This document shows, in pieces, positions 17,522-25,670 of a stretch of DNA of 64,000 nucleotides. The notes under the pieces are model-generated. The model was given only the letters and a program-made list of their open reading frames with translations. It was not told the origin of the DNA and did no database searches. A program made the position numbers and the translations under genes. How positions within the stretch are numbered: the first letter of the stretch is position 1; every line of letters begins with the position of its first letter. Origin of the DNA: Bacteroidetes bacterium HGW-Bacteroidetes-5 (GTDB taxonomy: Bacteria; Bacteroidota; Bacteroidia; Bacteroidales; UBA932). The stretch lies in NCBI GenBank assembly GCA_002842515.1, contig PHDC01000001.1, positions 1,364,001-1,428,000 of the forward strand, read 5' to 3'.

Positions 17522-17550
17522 GTCCCTGCCAGCAGGGACTGTTTTTATTT
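17522..17550 (+). terminator. Terminator after the RAYT gene
   Basis: GTCCCTG and CAGGGAC form a perfect 7-bp stem around CCAG, followed by TGTTTTTATTT. It begins 8 bp beyond the stop codon. The same hairpin could also serve as a REP-like target. Confidence 0.75.
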
Positions 17551-17594
17551 AGTTGATATCCCCCCGTTTCACAAAAGACTGGCAGTTGAAAAAG

Positions 17595-17680
17595 TACTCG
17601 GGACGGGAATCGAACCCGTACGGGCATTTCTGCCCACAGGATTTTAAGTCCTGCGTGTCTACCTATTCCACCACCCGAGC
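17595..17680 (-). tRNA. tRNA-Leu (anticodon TAA)
   Basis: On the minus strand an 86-nt cloverleaf begins GCTCGGG. The anticodon arm presents TAA in the loop CTTAAAA, there is a long class II variable arm (GGGCAGAAATGCCC), and a T-arm with GGGTTCGATTCCC. CCA is not encoded. The first acceptor pair is G-U. It lies downstream of tRNA-Gly on the same strand, separated by a hairpin. Confidence 0.95.
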
Positions 17681-17703
17681 ATTTCAATCAACTTAATTCA
17701 AAA

Positions 17704-17733
17704 AAACCTCTCCATTACGCGGAGAGGTATTTT
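17704..17733. terminator. Hairpin between tRNA-Gly and tRNA-Leu
   Basis: ACCTCTCC and GGAGAGGT form an 8-bp stem with a 7-nt loop, with T-tracts outward on both strands. On the minus strand it would end or attenuate the tRNA-Gly transcript before tRNA-Leu; no clear separate promoter for tRNA-Leu is visible. Confidence 0.7.
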
Positions 17734-17736
17734 TAG

Positions 17737-17809
17737 AGCGGAAAACGAGACTCGAACTCGCGACCCTAACCTTGGCAAGGTTATGCTCTACCAACTGAGC
17801 TATTTCCGC
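17737..17809 (-). tRNA. tRNA-Gly (anticodon GCC)
   Basis: A 73-nt cloverleaf starting GCGGAAA on the minus strand. The anticodon stem TAACC/GGTTA encloses TTGCCAA, giving GCC. The T-arm is GAGTTCGAGTCTC and the discriminator is T, as expected for glycine. CCA is not encoded. A consensus promoter lies directly upstream. Confidence 0.96.
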
Positions 17810-17820
17810 ATTTGGGACTG

Positions 17821-17851
17821 CAAAAGTAATAAAAATTTTACAAGCTCCAAA
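17821..17851 (-). promoter_or_regulatory. Promoter of tRNA-Gly
   Basis: On the minus strand TTTG (17848-17851), a 19-bp spacer and TACTTTTG (17821-17828) match the Bacteroidota consensus exactly, with a start near 17817, 8 nt before the mature tRNA. Confidence 0.75.
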
Positions 17852-17964
17852 ATTTACATCAAAAACGTTTTAAAAATATAATCCCAAAACTGTACTGCCT
17901 ATCTCTTAAATTAAAGCGTGTTGAGATTATAGACTAAATTGCAAGCTAAATTTGCTGCTCCTTC

Positions 17965-18990
17965 CTAGATAACTGTTTCAAACTCTTTGAGGAAACGGAT
18001 ATCGTTTTCGAAGTAGTGGCGAAGGTCTTTCACCTGCCACTTTAGCATTGCGATGCGCTCTATGCCCATTCCGAAAGCGAAGCCGGTATAAACTTTACTG
18101 TCGATGCCGTTTGCTTCCAGCACATTGGGGTCAACCATTCCGCAGCCCATAATCTCGAGCCAACCGGTTCCTTTGCAGATATTGCACCCTTTACCTTTGC
18201 AGATGTTACAACTTACATCCACCTCGGCGCTTGGCTCTGTGAAAGGGAAGTAGGATGGGCGAAGGCGAATCTGGGCATCTTCGCCAAACATTTCGCGAAC
18301 GAAAAGCAGGACAGCCTGTTTAAGATCTGCAAATGAGACCTTTGTATCTATATAGAGACCCTCCACCTGGTGGAAGATGCAGTGGGCGCGTGCAGATATC
18401 GCTTCGTTGCGGAAAACCCTTCCGGGGCAAACGATTCGGATAGGCAGCTTCATATTCTCCATTGCTCTCACCTGCACAGAGCTGGTGTGAGTGCGCAAAA
18501 GAACAGGATTTTCTCCGGCGGAGATAAAGAATGTATCCTGCATATCTCTGGCAGGGTGTTCGGGCGGGAAGTTAAGTGCCCCAAATACGTGCCAGTCATC
18601 TTCAATCTCCGGCCCCTCTGCAAGAACATAGCCGAACTTATTGAAAATTGAAAGAATCTCGTCTCTGGTAATAGATATAGGGTGTCTGCCGCCAAGCTCA
18701 ACAAGGTCGCCCGGCTTTGTGAGGTCATATTTTGACTCTACCGGCTGCTGGTTCTCCTCCAAAAAAGATTTTAGCTCTTCAATCTTTTGGTTTGCAGCAA
18801 CTTTGAGCTTGTTCAAGACCTGCCCCAATTCACGTTTCTGCTCAGGAAGAACATCCCGAAACTCATCAAAAAGCTGAGTTACAGAGCCCTTTTTGCCCAG
18901 CAATTTTACTCTGATCTCCTCAATTTCCTGCTCTTTTTGAGCCTTTAGCTCCTCAATTTCGGCAAGCAGCCTCTCTATTTTCTCTTTCAT
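17965..18990 (-). CDS. pheS: Phenylalanyl-tRNA synthetase alpha subunit
   Basis: A 341-residue class II synthetase alpha chain, which joins with PheT to charge tRNA-Phe. The N-terminal 90 residues are a long charged coiled coil that binds the tRNA. Motif 2 (RTHTSSVQVRAME, then PGRVFRNEAISARAH) and motif 3 (GFAFGMGIERIAML near residue 310) are intact, with a Cys-rich insertion (CNICKGKGCNICKG) that suggests a bound metal. pheT is not adjacent in this window. A TACCTTTG box at 19044-19051 lies about 50 bp upstream, with a TTTG at a short 15-bp spacing. Confidence 0.96.
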   Translation of the reverse strand: MKEKIERLLAEIEELKAQKEQEIEEIRVKLLGKKGSVTQLFDEFRDVLPEQKRELGQVLNKLKVAANQKIEELKSFLEENQQPVESKYDLTKPGDLVELGGRHPISITRDEILSIFNKFGYVLAEGPEIEDDWHVFGALNFPPEHPARDMQDTFFISAGENPVLLRTHTSSVQVRAMENMKLPIRIVCPGRVFRNEAISARAHCIFHQVEGLYIDTKVSFADLKQAVLLFVREMFGEDAQIRLRPSYFPFTEPSAEVDVSCNICKGKGCNICKGTGWLEIMGCGMVDPNVLEANGIDSKVYTGFAFGMGIERIAMLKWQVKDLRHYFENDIRFLKEFETVI

Positions 18991-19122
18991 CTCTTATTAT
19001 TTACTATATGGGCAGATCTTAATTCCCGGTAACTCCCAGCCCGCAAAGGTAATAATTTCTGTTAAACAAAGCCCGCTAACAACGATGCAGGTGGCAGTCT
19101 CTTTATGAAACTACTTATGCAA

Positions 19123-22100
19123 CTATTTCTGCAGCTCTTTGAGCAGCTCTTCTATGGCTTTTTCGAGTTGGGGGTCTTTTGATTCAAGCCTGTCTTTGAA
19201 GGTGTTGCGGATGTAGATGTCGGGTGCAACCCCCTCGAATTCGAGGTCTTTGCCCTCCAGGGTATAGCATCCCCAGGCAGGGAGTCTCACAGAGGAGCCG
19301 TCTACCAGGCGGGCGCCGGAGGTGAAGATTATCCAGCGGTAGGTCTCTGTACCTATGAGCTTTGCCATCTTGAGCGCCTTTATACCGTTTGAGGTAACCT
19401 CTGCATCGCTCAGGCTCCTTTCGTTTATCAGAACTACTAATGGCCTGTTTGCCGGAATTACATTCGGGTGAGAAACTTTGGGGTTGTCGCGGTGGCTCCA
19501 GCGGTAGTGCTCCCTCTGGTTGAGGAAATCGATCACCTCTCTGTGGACATTGCCACCGTTATTGAACCTAAGATCCAGGATAAGAGCCTCTTTATGAACA
19601 GCATCTGTGTTCATCTCAATAATGAACCTCTCCAGAGACTCCGGTGACATATCTCTCATATGAACATAGGCAATTTTGCCCTTACTCATTGATGTAACTT
19701 TGGCCCTGTTCCAATCCTCCCACTCAGAATAGAGAAGTGACCTCAAATCTCCGCTTCCAATTGTGTGAAGTTTAACATCAAACTCAACACCGGCTCTTGC
19801 AAATTTCAATACCATCTCCTTTGGAAGGGTTGCAGATGTGAAATAGAACTCCCTGCTCACCCTCTCATTTACCCTAACCCCGTTTACTGCAACAAGCCTG
19901 TCGCCACCCATAAGCGGATTCCCTGAATAATCTGCACCGGAGCCAGCAACCACTCTTTCGAGCGTATATGGCTGTTCATTAGAAAAGATAAGCCCTGTAG
20001 CCGCAGTGACATACCTTGTTAAAGTCTCCTCCTCCTTGCCGGCAGAGCTGAATCCCATATGCGAAGAGTTAAGTTCGTTGAGCATATCGTTCAAAAGAGT
20101 TCGAAGATTATCCCTGCTGTTTACATATGGCAAAAAGGTGAGATAGTAGTCTCTCTTTGCACGCCAATCTACTCCGTGATATTTTACATCATAAAAATTC
20201 TGCTCCAGGGAAGCCCAAACCTCAAAAAACATCTGGCGATACTCGTCCATATTGCTCTTCTCAAATGTGAATTTGAGATCTACTTTGGTTGCCGCTACCC
20301 CTGCCGGGTCTATCTTATATAGAGACTCTCTGTCCATTGCAAAAAGATCTTTCCCTGTGCTCCTGAAAGAGGATACGCTCCCGACCCCTTTGAGCTTCTG
20401 GGGAGGCTTTTGGTCCCACTCCTTAAGCTCCTGAACATAACAGGCCCAATCTCCCTCGTGATTTGAATTGAAAAGCAGATAGCTCTTCTCCCCACGGGAG
20501 AGTATAAACGGAGAGTTCTGCTCCCCTCTGCCTACCACGCTTAGATACCTTCTCTGGATATTTTCCAGAAGCAATACTACAGAGGAGTCCCTTTTTGCCC
20601 CTTTAGCCCCAAAAAGTTTGTCATACTCATCTGCCTCAAAAGGTGCCGCTACCTTATCCAGCGCAACCTTGTAAAGCTGCGTGGCTGCACCCCTTGGAAA
20701 TGCAGAGTTAAGGCGGTTGGAGAGCAGATAGAGATTTTTACCATCGGGAGAGAATATCGGGTCGTTCTCAAAGTTTGCAGAGTTTGTGATGTTGATACTC
20801 CTTGCCGCAACAAAATCGTAGACGAAAACATCTCTCTCAAAAAGATTTACTGCAGTATAGGTCAAATATTTTCCGTCGTGAGAAAAGCTAAGCCCGTAAC
20901 TCTGAAATGCCCAGAACTCGTGCGTGGAGAGCTCTGTTACCTTATTGGTAGGGAGATCCAGCAACATAAGAGATTTACCGCCGCTTAAAAATGCAATTTT
21001 ATCACTTTTTGCAGATGGTGTCAAAGACCTTATGGATGACTCCGGAGTATAAACAGCAGACTCTCCCAGGGAGAGATCTGCCTTTTGGGTGTAGATTCCG
21101 GTCCATCCGCCGTTGGTTCTGGTGTAGTAGAGACTCTTGCTGTCCGAAGACCAGAGCACCTCATCTACCCGCTCTGTTTGCGGAGTTGGCAACTGTTTAA
21201 TGAAGCTTCCTTTTATATCTGACACAAAGAGCAGACCCCGGAATGAGAAAGCGAGCTTCTTACCATCCGGAGATGGAGAGTAGCTCTGCGGCCTGCCAAG
21301 GGGAATTGAACTCTTGTTTGCGATTCTGTTATCTGCAAGCTCTATAGAGGGCAAAAAAGTTTTACCTGTTTGAATATCAAGAACATTAATTTTGTAGCCC
21401 TTAATAAAGACAATCTTAGTTCCGTCAAAGCAGATAGAGGGATATTGTATAGACTCTTTAAAAGAGGTGAGGTATTTATTGTCGCTGTGTCTTACAATGT
21501 TGGCCTCGCCGTTTTTCTCGTCCGATACGTAGTAGAGGTTGCCGCGGGCATCCACCATCGGCCAGATATCTTTTCCTCTGTAGCTTGTAAGCTCTTTATA
21601 CTCTTTTGTGGAAGGGTTCCAGGATTTAATATCCGGGTTGTGATCTCCCCTATAGCCCTTTCTGGTTGCAAAGCGATAACTTTCAGAAGATTCGTTAAAA
21701 TAGAACTCGCCTGTGAGCGGGTTTTGTGTAAGATTTGCTATTGTATTGAAATAGTGAGCGAAGAGTCTTACCGGAGTTCCTCCCTCAACTGATACAGAGT
21801 ATGTACTTATTGTGTTATATCTGTTGGACTCGAAGTAGATATTCTTAGATTGAGGGCACCACCCCACCGGGACATCAGATGCGTCGTGAAATGTGAGCTG
21901 TTTTATCTCCCCCCCGGCTACAGGTACAATATAGACATTGTTGTTTCCCTGGTCATTCGATGAGAAAGCAAGATATTTGCCGTCCGGCGATATTTTTGGG
22001 CTCGTTTCGTTACCACCCATTGTGACCACCTTCAGGGCAACCCCTCCAGAAGTGGGAACCGAATAGATATCTCCACAGTAGGAGAAGTAGATGGTCTCTC

Positions 22101-22200
22101 CATTGGGAGATAGCGATGGTCTTGAGGCGAATACCACGCCGTTGGCATATGTTGCAGCACAAATGAGCAACATAGATAGCAGAGATAGCACTTTTTTCAT
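19123..22200 (-). CDS. Exported tricorn-like S41 peptidase
   Basis: A 1025-residue protein with a signal peptide (about residues 1-19). Residues 20-600 are repeated WD40/PD40-like propeller strands (SPNGETIYFSY, SPDGKYLAFSS, SPDGKKLAFSF and others), forming two propellers as in tricorn protease. Next come a helical C1-like region, a PDZ-like domain (GDRLVAVNGVRVNE) and an S41 catalytic core ending near the C-terminus. The nucleophile is probably the Ser in SLSDAEV, followed by LIGTET. Tricorn-type enzymes degrade oligopeptides; the signal peptide puts this one in the periplasm. It is encoded alone; two tandem 18-bp repeats lie just upstream. Confidence 0.9.
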   Translation of the reverse strand: MKKVLSLLSMLLICAATYANGVVFASRPSLSPNGETIYFSYCGDIYSVPTSGGVALKVVTMGGNETSPKISPDGKYLAFSSNDQGNNNVYIVPVAGGEIKQLTFHDASDVPVGWCPQSKNIYFESNRYNTISTYSVSVEGGTPVRLFAHYFNTIANLTQNPLTGEFYFNESSESYRFATRKGYRGDHNPDIKSWNPSTKEYKELTSYRGKDIWPMVDARGNLYYVSDEKNGEANIVRHSDNKYLTSFKESIQYPSICFDGTKIVFIKGYKINVLDIQTGKTFLPSIELADNRIANKSSIPLGRPQSYSPSPDGKKLAFSFRGLLFVSDIKGSFIKQLPTPQTERVDEVLWSSDSKSLYYTRTNGGWTGIYTQKADLSLGESAVYTPESSIRSLTPSAKSDKIAFLSGGKSLMLLDLPTNKVTELSTHEFWAFQSYGLSFSHDGKYLTYTAVNLFERDVFVYDFVAARSINITNSANFENDPIFSPDGKNLYLLSNRLNSAFPRGAATQLYKVALDKVAAPFEADEYDKLFGAKGAKRDSSVVLLLENIQRRYLSVVGRGEQNSPFILSRGEKSYLLFNSNHEGDWACYVQELKEWDQKPPQKLKGVGSVSSFRSTGKDLFAMDRESLYKIDPAGVAATKVDLKFTFEKSNMDEYRQMFFEVWASLEQNFYDVKYHGVDWRAKRDYYLTFLPYVNSRDNLRTLLNDMLNELNSSHMGFSSAGKEEETLTRYVTAATGLIFSNEQPYTLERVVAGSGADYSGNPLMGGDRLVAVNGVRVNERVSREFYFTSATLPKEMVLKFARAGVEFDVKLHTIGSGDLRSLLYSEWEDWNRAKVTSMSKGKIAYVHMRDMSPESLERFIIEMNTDAVHKEALILDLRFNNGGNVHREVIDFLNQREHYRWSHRDNPKVSHPNVIPANRPLVVLINERSLSDAEVTSNGIKALKMAKLIGTETYRWIIFTSGARLVDGSSVRLPAWGCYTLEGKDLEFEGVAPDIYIRNTFKDRLESKDPQLEKAIEELLKELQK

Positions 22201-22234
22201 ATAATTTTTATTGGAGATTTGTCAACTTATTGGT

Positions 22235-22271
22235 TATCTGGAAACTGATAGGGTATCTGGAAACTGATAGG
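22235..22271. repeat. Two tandem 18-bp copies upstream of the tricorn-like gene
   Basis: TATCTGGAAACTGATAGG occurs at 22235-22252 and again identically at 22254-22271, one base apart. The pair lies in the 100 bp between the arcA stop codon and the tricorn-like gene start on the same strand, a suitable place for a paired operator or simply a recent slippage product. Confidence 0.7.
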
Positions 22272-22301
22272 CAATTGTTAAGCCCGATAATAGCGGGAAA
22301 T

Positions 22302-23573
22302 TTACCACTTTACCGGGGCACGCCTCAGAGGCATTGTCATACATCTCGGGCCACCGCCACCGCGGGGCAGCTCCGAACCGTCTATTGTAATTACACACTG
22401 TTTGCTCTTTTTAACATCGCTCTTCCCGTTAATCACATCCCAGGCGGTAAATATGTCGAATCCGTTTTTATTCAGCTCGTTAAGTGTGTGTACATTTCTT
22501 GCGTAGGAGATAACCTTTCCCGGCTCCAGGGCAAAAAAGTTAGCTCCGCTGTGCCACTGCTCCCTCTCCTGGTTCCACTCATCTGCACTCCCTCCACAGA
22601 CAACCGGCTCCACCTCCATACCCAGTTTTTTAAGAATTGAGGGGATGTTGGAGACCGATTTTATTTTGGAAACTTTACCATTATCAATAGTTATATGGAC
22701 TGTCTGGTATTGGTTCTCTCCCAGAATAAGAGGTTCAAAGACCATTGCAGTATGGGTGTCCAACAGTGTAAATGCCATATCCAGATGGATAAATGACTCG
22801 GGAGTTTCGGGCAGCTGTTGTACCACAATGTGCATCCTCTCTTTACACCCTGTGCGGCAGAGCCTGTTGATGAGCATATCTATCCCCTGACTGCTGGTTC
22901 TCGGGCCGTTCCCCACCAGAAGAATATCCTCCCTGGCAATGAGGATATCGCCCCCCTCCATATAGATATCGTTATTGCCTGGTTGAAAATCGTGAGAGTT
23001 AATCAATTCACAGTCAAAGACTCTCTTTTTGCGAAAAATAGCCTCATTTATTAACGACTCACGCATTCTAACACTGCTTGCCATTTTGCAGATAAGTATT
23101 CTGTTGCCAATAGTTACAGATGCATCTCTTGTAAAGTAGTAGTTGTAAAGAGGCGGAAGAGCGTAATAGTCATCTTTTAGAAAAGCAGATAGGGTGTTTA
23201 TCTTTGCCGGCAACCCCTCAATAAGCACCTGAGCAAGATTTTTTGAGGACATATCCATCAGATCTTCAAAATAGTCTGTCACCCCTTCGCTTACGCAAAT
23301 CTTACCTATTAATGCCTCTCTCTCTGTGTGGTTGTCCAATAGCTTAACCAACAGATCTTTTATCTGATATGTTTTTGCAAACATATTAATCACCCCGGAA
23401 ACCTGCTCATACTCCTTTTGAGCAATGGATAAGTTTAAAATATCACTATAGAGAGCACGCTGAGCATTTCTTGGCGTCATATTCTCTACCTCTGCACCAG
23501 GTGTGTGAAGTAAAACCGCCTCCAGTTTTCCAATCTCCGATTTTACATCAATTGTTACCAATTTTCCCGTCAT
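22302..23573 (-). CDS. arcA: Arginine deiminase
   Basis: Hydrolyses L-arginine to citrulline and ammonia in the cytoplasm. At 423 residues it is normal length. The guanidino-group hydrolase motifs are present: FTRD at 147-150, MEGGD in the substrate pocket, HLDM with the catalytic His, GGSADEWNQEREQW and the C-terminal RGGGGPRC with nucleophile Cys411. It is not next to arcB or arcC; the downstream user of citrulline in this genome may be CtlX, encoded about 17 kb away. It lies 14 bp after manC on the same strand, although no functional link to mannose activation is evident. Confidence 0.95.
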   Translation of the reverse strand: MTGKLVTIDVKSEIGKLEAVLLHTPGAEVENMTPRNAQRALYSDILNLSIAQKEYEQVSGVINMFAKTYQIKDLLVKLLDNHTEREALIGKICVSEGVTDYFEDLMDMSSKNLAQVLIEGLPAKINTLSAFLKDDYYALPPLYNYYFTRDASVTIGNRILICKMASSVRMRESLINEAIFRKKRVFDCELINSHDFQPGNNDIYMEGGDILIAREDILLVGNGPRTSSQGIDMLINRLCRTGCKERMHIVVQQLPETPESFIHLDMAFTLLDTHTAMVFEPLILGENQYQTVHITIDNGKVSKIKSVSNIPSILKKLGMEVEPVVCGGSADEWNQEREQWHSGANFFALEPGKVISYARNVHTLNELNKNGFDIFTAWDVINGKSDVKKSKQCVITIDGSELPRGGGGPRCMTMPLRRAPVKW

Positions 23574-23587
23574 AAAATATATATATA

Positions 23588-24682
23588 TTATTGATATTTG
23601 CCCAAATTAGAAAGTGGCAGGTCTGTAAAAATACTTTTGATTACAGATTCATCCCTCGGACAAATTAATAGCAGATCATCGGTATTTACTATCATAAAGT
23701 TATCCAGATTTGCAGCTATAACCACCTGTTTATCGTCTTGCGAATAGACTATTGAGTTAGTAACATTTTTCAACAACCTCTCCGAACCCCTTACAAAGTT
23801 TCCATCTTCGTCTCTCTTGTTTAAACCATAAAGGGACTCCCAGGTTCCGATATCTGACCAACCAAATGAGACAGGATATACTATTGCCTTCTCTGTCTTC
23901 TCCATTATCCCGTAATCGATAGAAATACTCTTACACTCCTCATATACCTTGTTGATGAACGGAGCCTCCTGTGTCGTATAATAGAGACTCTCTCCCTCTC
24001 CAAAGAGATGAGCAATATCGGGTTGATGAGACTCCAACTCCTCCACAAGAGTCTTAAGATTTGCTATAAACATTCCTGAGTTCCAAAGAAATTCACCACT
24101 GTTTACAAATACCTCCGCCAAATCGGCTGTGGGCTTCTCAGTAAATGTTTTTACACTATAGGCTACATTCCCGTTAATGCTGATATGCTTGGTTTTATTG
24201 GCCTGAATATATCCATAGGCAGTCTCAGCTCTGTATGGTTTTATCCCCAGAGTAATAAGAACATCATTTTTATCTGTAAACCTGAGAGCATTGTCAATAG
24301 TTTGGGTAAATATCTCATCATTGAAGATAAGGTGATCTCCCGGGGTAACCACTACAGATGCATTTGGATTTTTCTTTAACAACTTATAGGTTGCATATGC
24401 CATACAAGGTGCGGTATTTCTTCTGTAGGGCTCCAATAATATGTGCTCCGGCAGAATTTGAGGCAGCTGTTCCGTCACGAGATCTTTATAGAGATGAGAT
24501 GTAACCACCAGAATATTCTCAGATGGTATTATCTTGGCGAACCTCTCAAAAGTCTGCTGAATGAAGGTTTTCCCTGTACCAAGAATATCCAGAAACTGTT
24601 TCGGTTTCTGACTCCTGCTCACAGGCCAGAAGCGGCTTCCCGGACCCCCGGCCATAATTATACAGTAATGATTGTTTGCCAT
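23588..24682 (-). CDS. manC: Mannose-1-phosphate guanylyltransferase
   Basis: Makes GDP-mannose from mannose 1-phosphate and GTP for glycan synthesis. The 364-residue protein contains the nucleotidyltransferase signature AGGPGSRFWPVSR followed by KPKQFL (residues 11-30) and the product-site motifs TPGDH and FTEKP. It lacks the C-terminal isomerase domain of bifunctional ManC/AlgA enzymes, so it is the short monofunctional form. It lies 19 bp after yraN and 14 bp before arcA, a tight same-strand series. Confidence 0.92.
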   Translation of the reverse strand: MANNHYCIIMAGGPGSRFWPVSRSQKPKQFLDILGTGKTFIQQTFERFAKIIPSENILVVTSHLYKDLVTEQLPQILPEHILLEPYRRNTAPCMAYATYKLLKKNPNASVVVTPGDHLIFNDEIFTQTIDNALRFTDKNDVLITLGIKPYRAETAYGYIQANKTKHISINGNVAYSVKTFTEKPTADLAEVFVNSGEFLWNSGMFIANLKTLVEELESHQPDIAHLFGEGESLYYTTQEAPFINKVYEECKSISIDYGIMEKTEKAIVYPVSFGWSDIGTWESLYGLNKRDEDGNFVRGSERLLKNVTNSIVYSQDDKQVVIAANLDNFMIVNTDDLLLICPRDESVIKSIFTDLPLSNLGKYQ

Positions 24683-24701
24683 ATGCTATAATATTAATTC
24701 T

Positions 24702-25097
24702 TTACCATTTAGGGTTGAAGGCTTCGGGTAGATAATCTATCCTTATATTACCATCCTTTTCAAATAGAACCGATACAATGTCAAACTGAGTTTCGCACAT
24801 TATTTGGTTTCTGTATATGTAGGCAGATGCTGCAGATATAACAGCCCGCTGTTTTTTAATGTCAACCGTTTCAAAAGGCAGTTGCAAATTTGGTTCCGAA
24901 AGAGACCTAACCTCAATAACGTGCAGCCTCTGTTCTTCAGTTGCTTCATTTGTGCTCTTCATTAAAAGATCCAACTCTTTATGTCCTACCCTCCAGTTTC
25001 TCCCGAGTAGCACCATCCCTCTTTTCAAGAGAAACTCCAGCGCGAGATCCTCTGCAGCACTACCCTTCTCTCTCCTCCCTACCTTTACAAGATTCAC
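24702..25097 (-). CDS. YraN family endonuclease-fold protein (UPF0102)
   Basis: A 131-residue protein of the UPF0102/YraN family, with the restriction-endonuclease-like core: GSAAEDLALEFL at the N-terminus, RNWRVGHKELDLL containing an E-x-D pattern, and IEVRSLSE with the E-x-R/K position. In most members the last motif reads VEVK; here the residue is Arg. The start codon is GTG at 25097. A TATATTTG box at 25150-25157 could be its promoter, about 55 bp upstream. It is the first gene of a yraN-manC-arcA series. Confidence 0.85.
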   Translation of the reverse strand: MNLVKVGRREKGSAAEDLALEFLLKRGMVLLGRNWRVGHKELDLLMKSTNEATEEQRLHVIEVRSLSEPNLQLPFETVDIKKQRAVISAASAYIYRNQIMCETQFDIVSVLFEKDGNIRIDYLPEAFNPKW

Positions 25098-25425
25098 AGC
25101 TTCTGTCCCGAAATTAATTATTTACCTGCTTTTTATGCCCAATTGTATTCAAATATACTATATATTTTGATAAAAGTCGGAAAATCCTAACCTATTTGCT
25201 GCTCTGTTACGTTGCGGGCCTGCGCAACCCTGTGCACATCGGGCAAGTCCATCCTCAAAACTCTTGAATTGACTCACAACAGGAAAGCATATTTCACACG
25301 TTGATTTCTTATTAAAACTGTCGCCCTAATTTTATGCATTGTAAAGCTCAGCAAAGGAGAATTTTAAAATAGGATTGAACGCATCTCCTGGCAGGAAAAT
25401 TTAGGTTCTTACCCCCATCTACTCC
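25098..25425. other. Intergenic region without recognised gene
   Basis: No credible open reading frame. It contains a possible -7 box for yraN (minus strand, 25150-25157) and a small GC-rich hairpin with GTTGCG/CGCAAC arms at 25211-25228. The rest shows no feature that I can name. It joins the long structured segment at 25426-25563. Confidence 0.4.
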
Positions 25426-25563
25426 TTTGTGCCGACAATAACGACAATGGCGATGCGGTATCAGCTAAGGAAAACATTGGCTCCCGAAAAGGGACGGGAC
25501 CCGCCGTAGGTGGGGAGGATTTTCCGGGCTGATACCGCAAGACAAAGTTATTGCCGGCACAAA
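25426..25563. ncRNA. Candidate structured RNA: long bipartite hairpin
   Basis: Outer arms of 17 bp (25426-25442 and 25547-25563) match at 16 of 17 positions. They are followed by an asymmetric internal loop (12 and 8 nt), a perfect 11-bp inner stem (GCGGTATCAGC 455-465 with 528-538, prefix 25), a GGAAAA/TTTTCC pair of arms, and small apical hairpins (TCCCG/CGGGA and CCCGCC/GGTGGG). The overall rod with a central bubble resembles 6S RNA. The single outer mismatch becomes a G-U wobble on the minus strand, whereas one apical pair is G-U only on the plus strand, so the strand is undecided. A TACTTTTG box on the minus strand (25612-25619) could start it. No strong terminator is seen on its minus 3' side. 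Confidence 0.5.
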
Positions 25564-25611
25564 AACAGATTGTAAACGGGGGGATACCCAGCATTTATTT
25601 GGGTCTGGATA

Positions 25612-25647
25612 CAAAAGTAAAAGAGGCTGCCAGTTAAGACAGCCTCC
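25612..25647. terminator. Terminator of the Oar-like receptor gene
   Basis: GAGGCTG (25623-25629) and CAGCCTC (25640-25646) form the stem; on the minus strand it is followed by TTTTACTTTTG. It lies 25 bp beyond the receptor stop codon. The T-rich tail also contains a TACTTTTG -7-like box that could serve the structured RNA candidate. Confidence 0.75.
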
Positions 25648-25670
25648 TTAAAATTATTTGTTTTAGAAAA

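Noticed and set aside
25211-25228. Small hairpin in the yraN upstream region as a terminator
   Set aside because: Six-base stem without a following T-tract; too weak to call.
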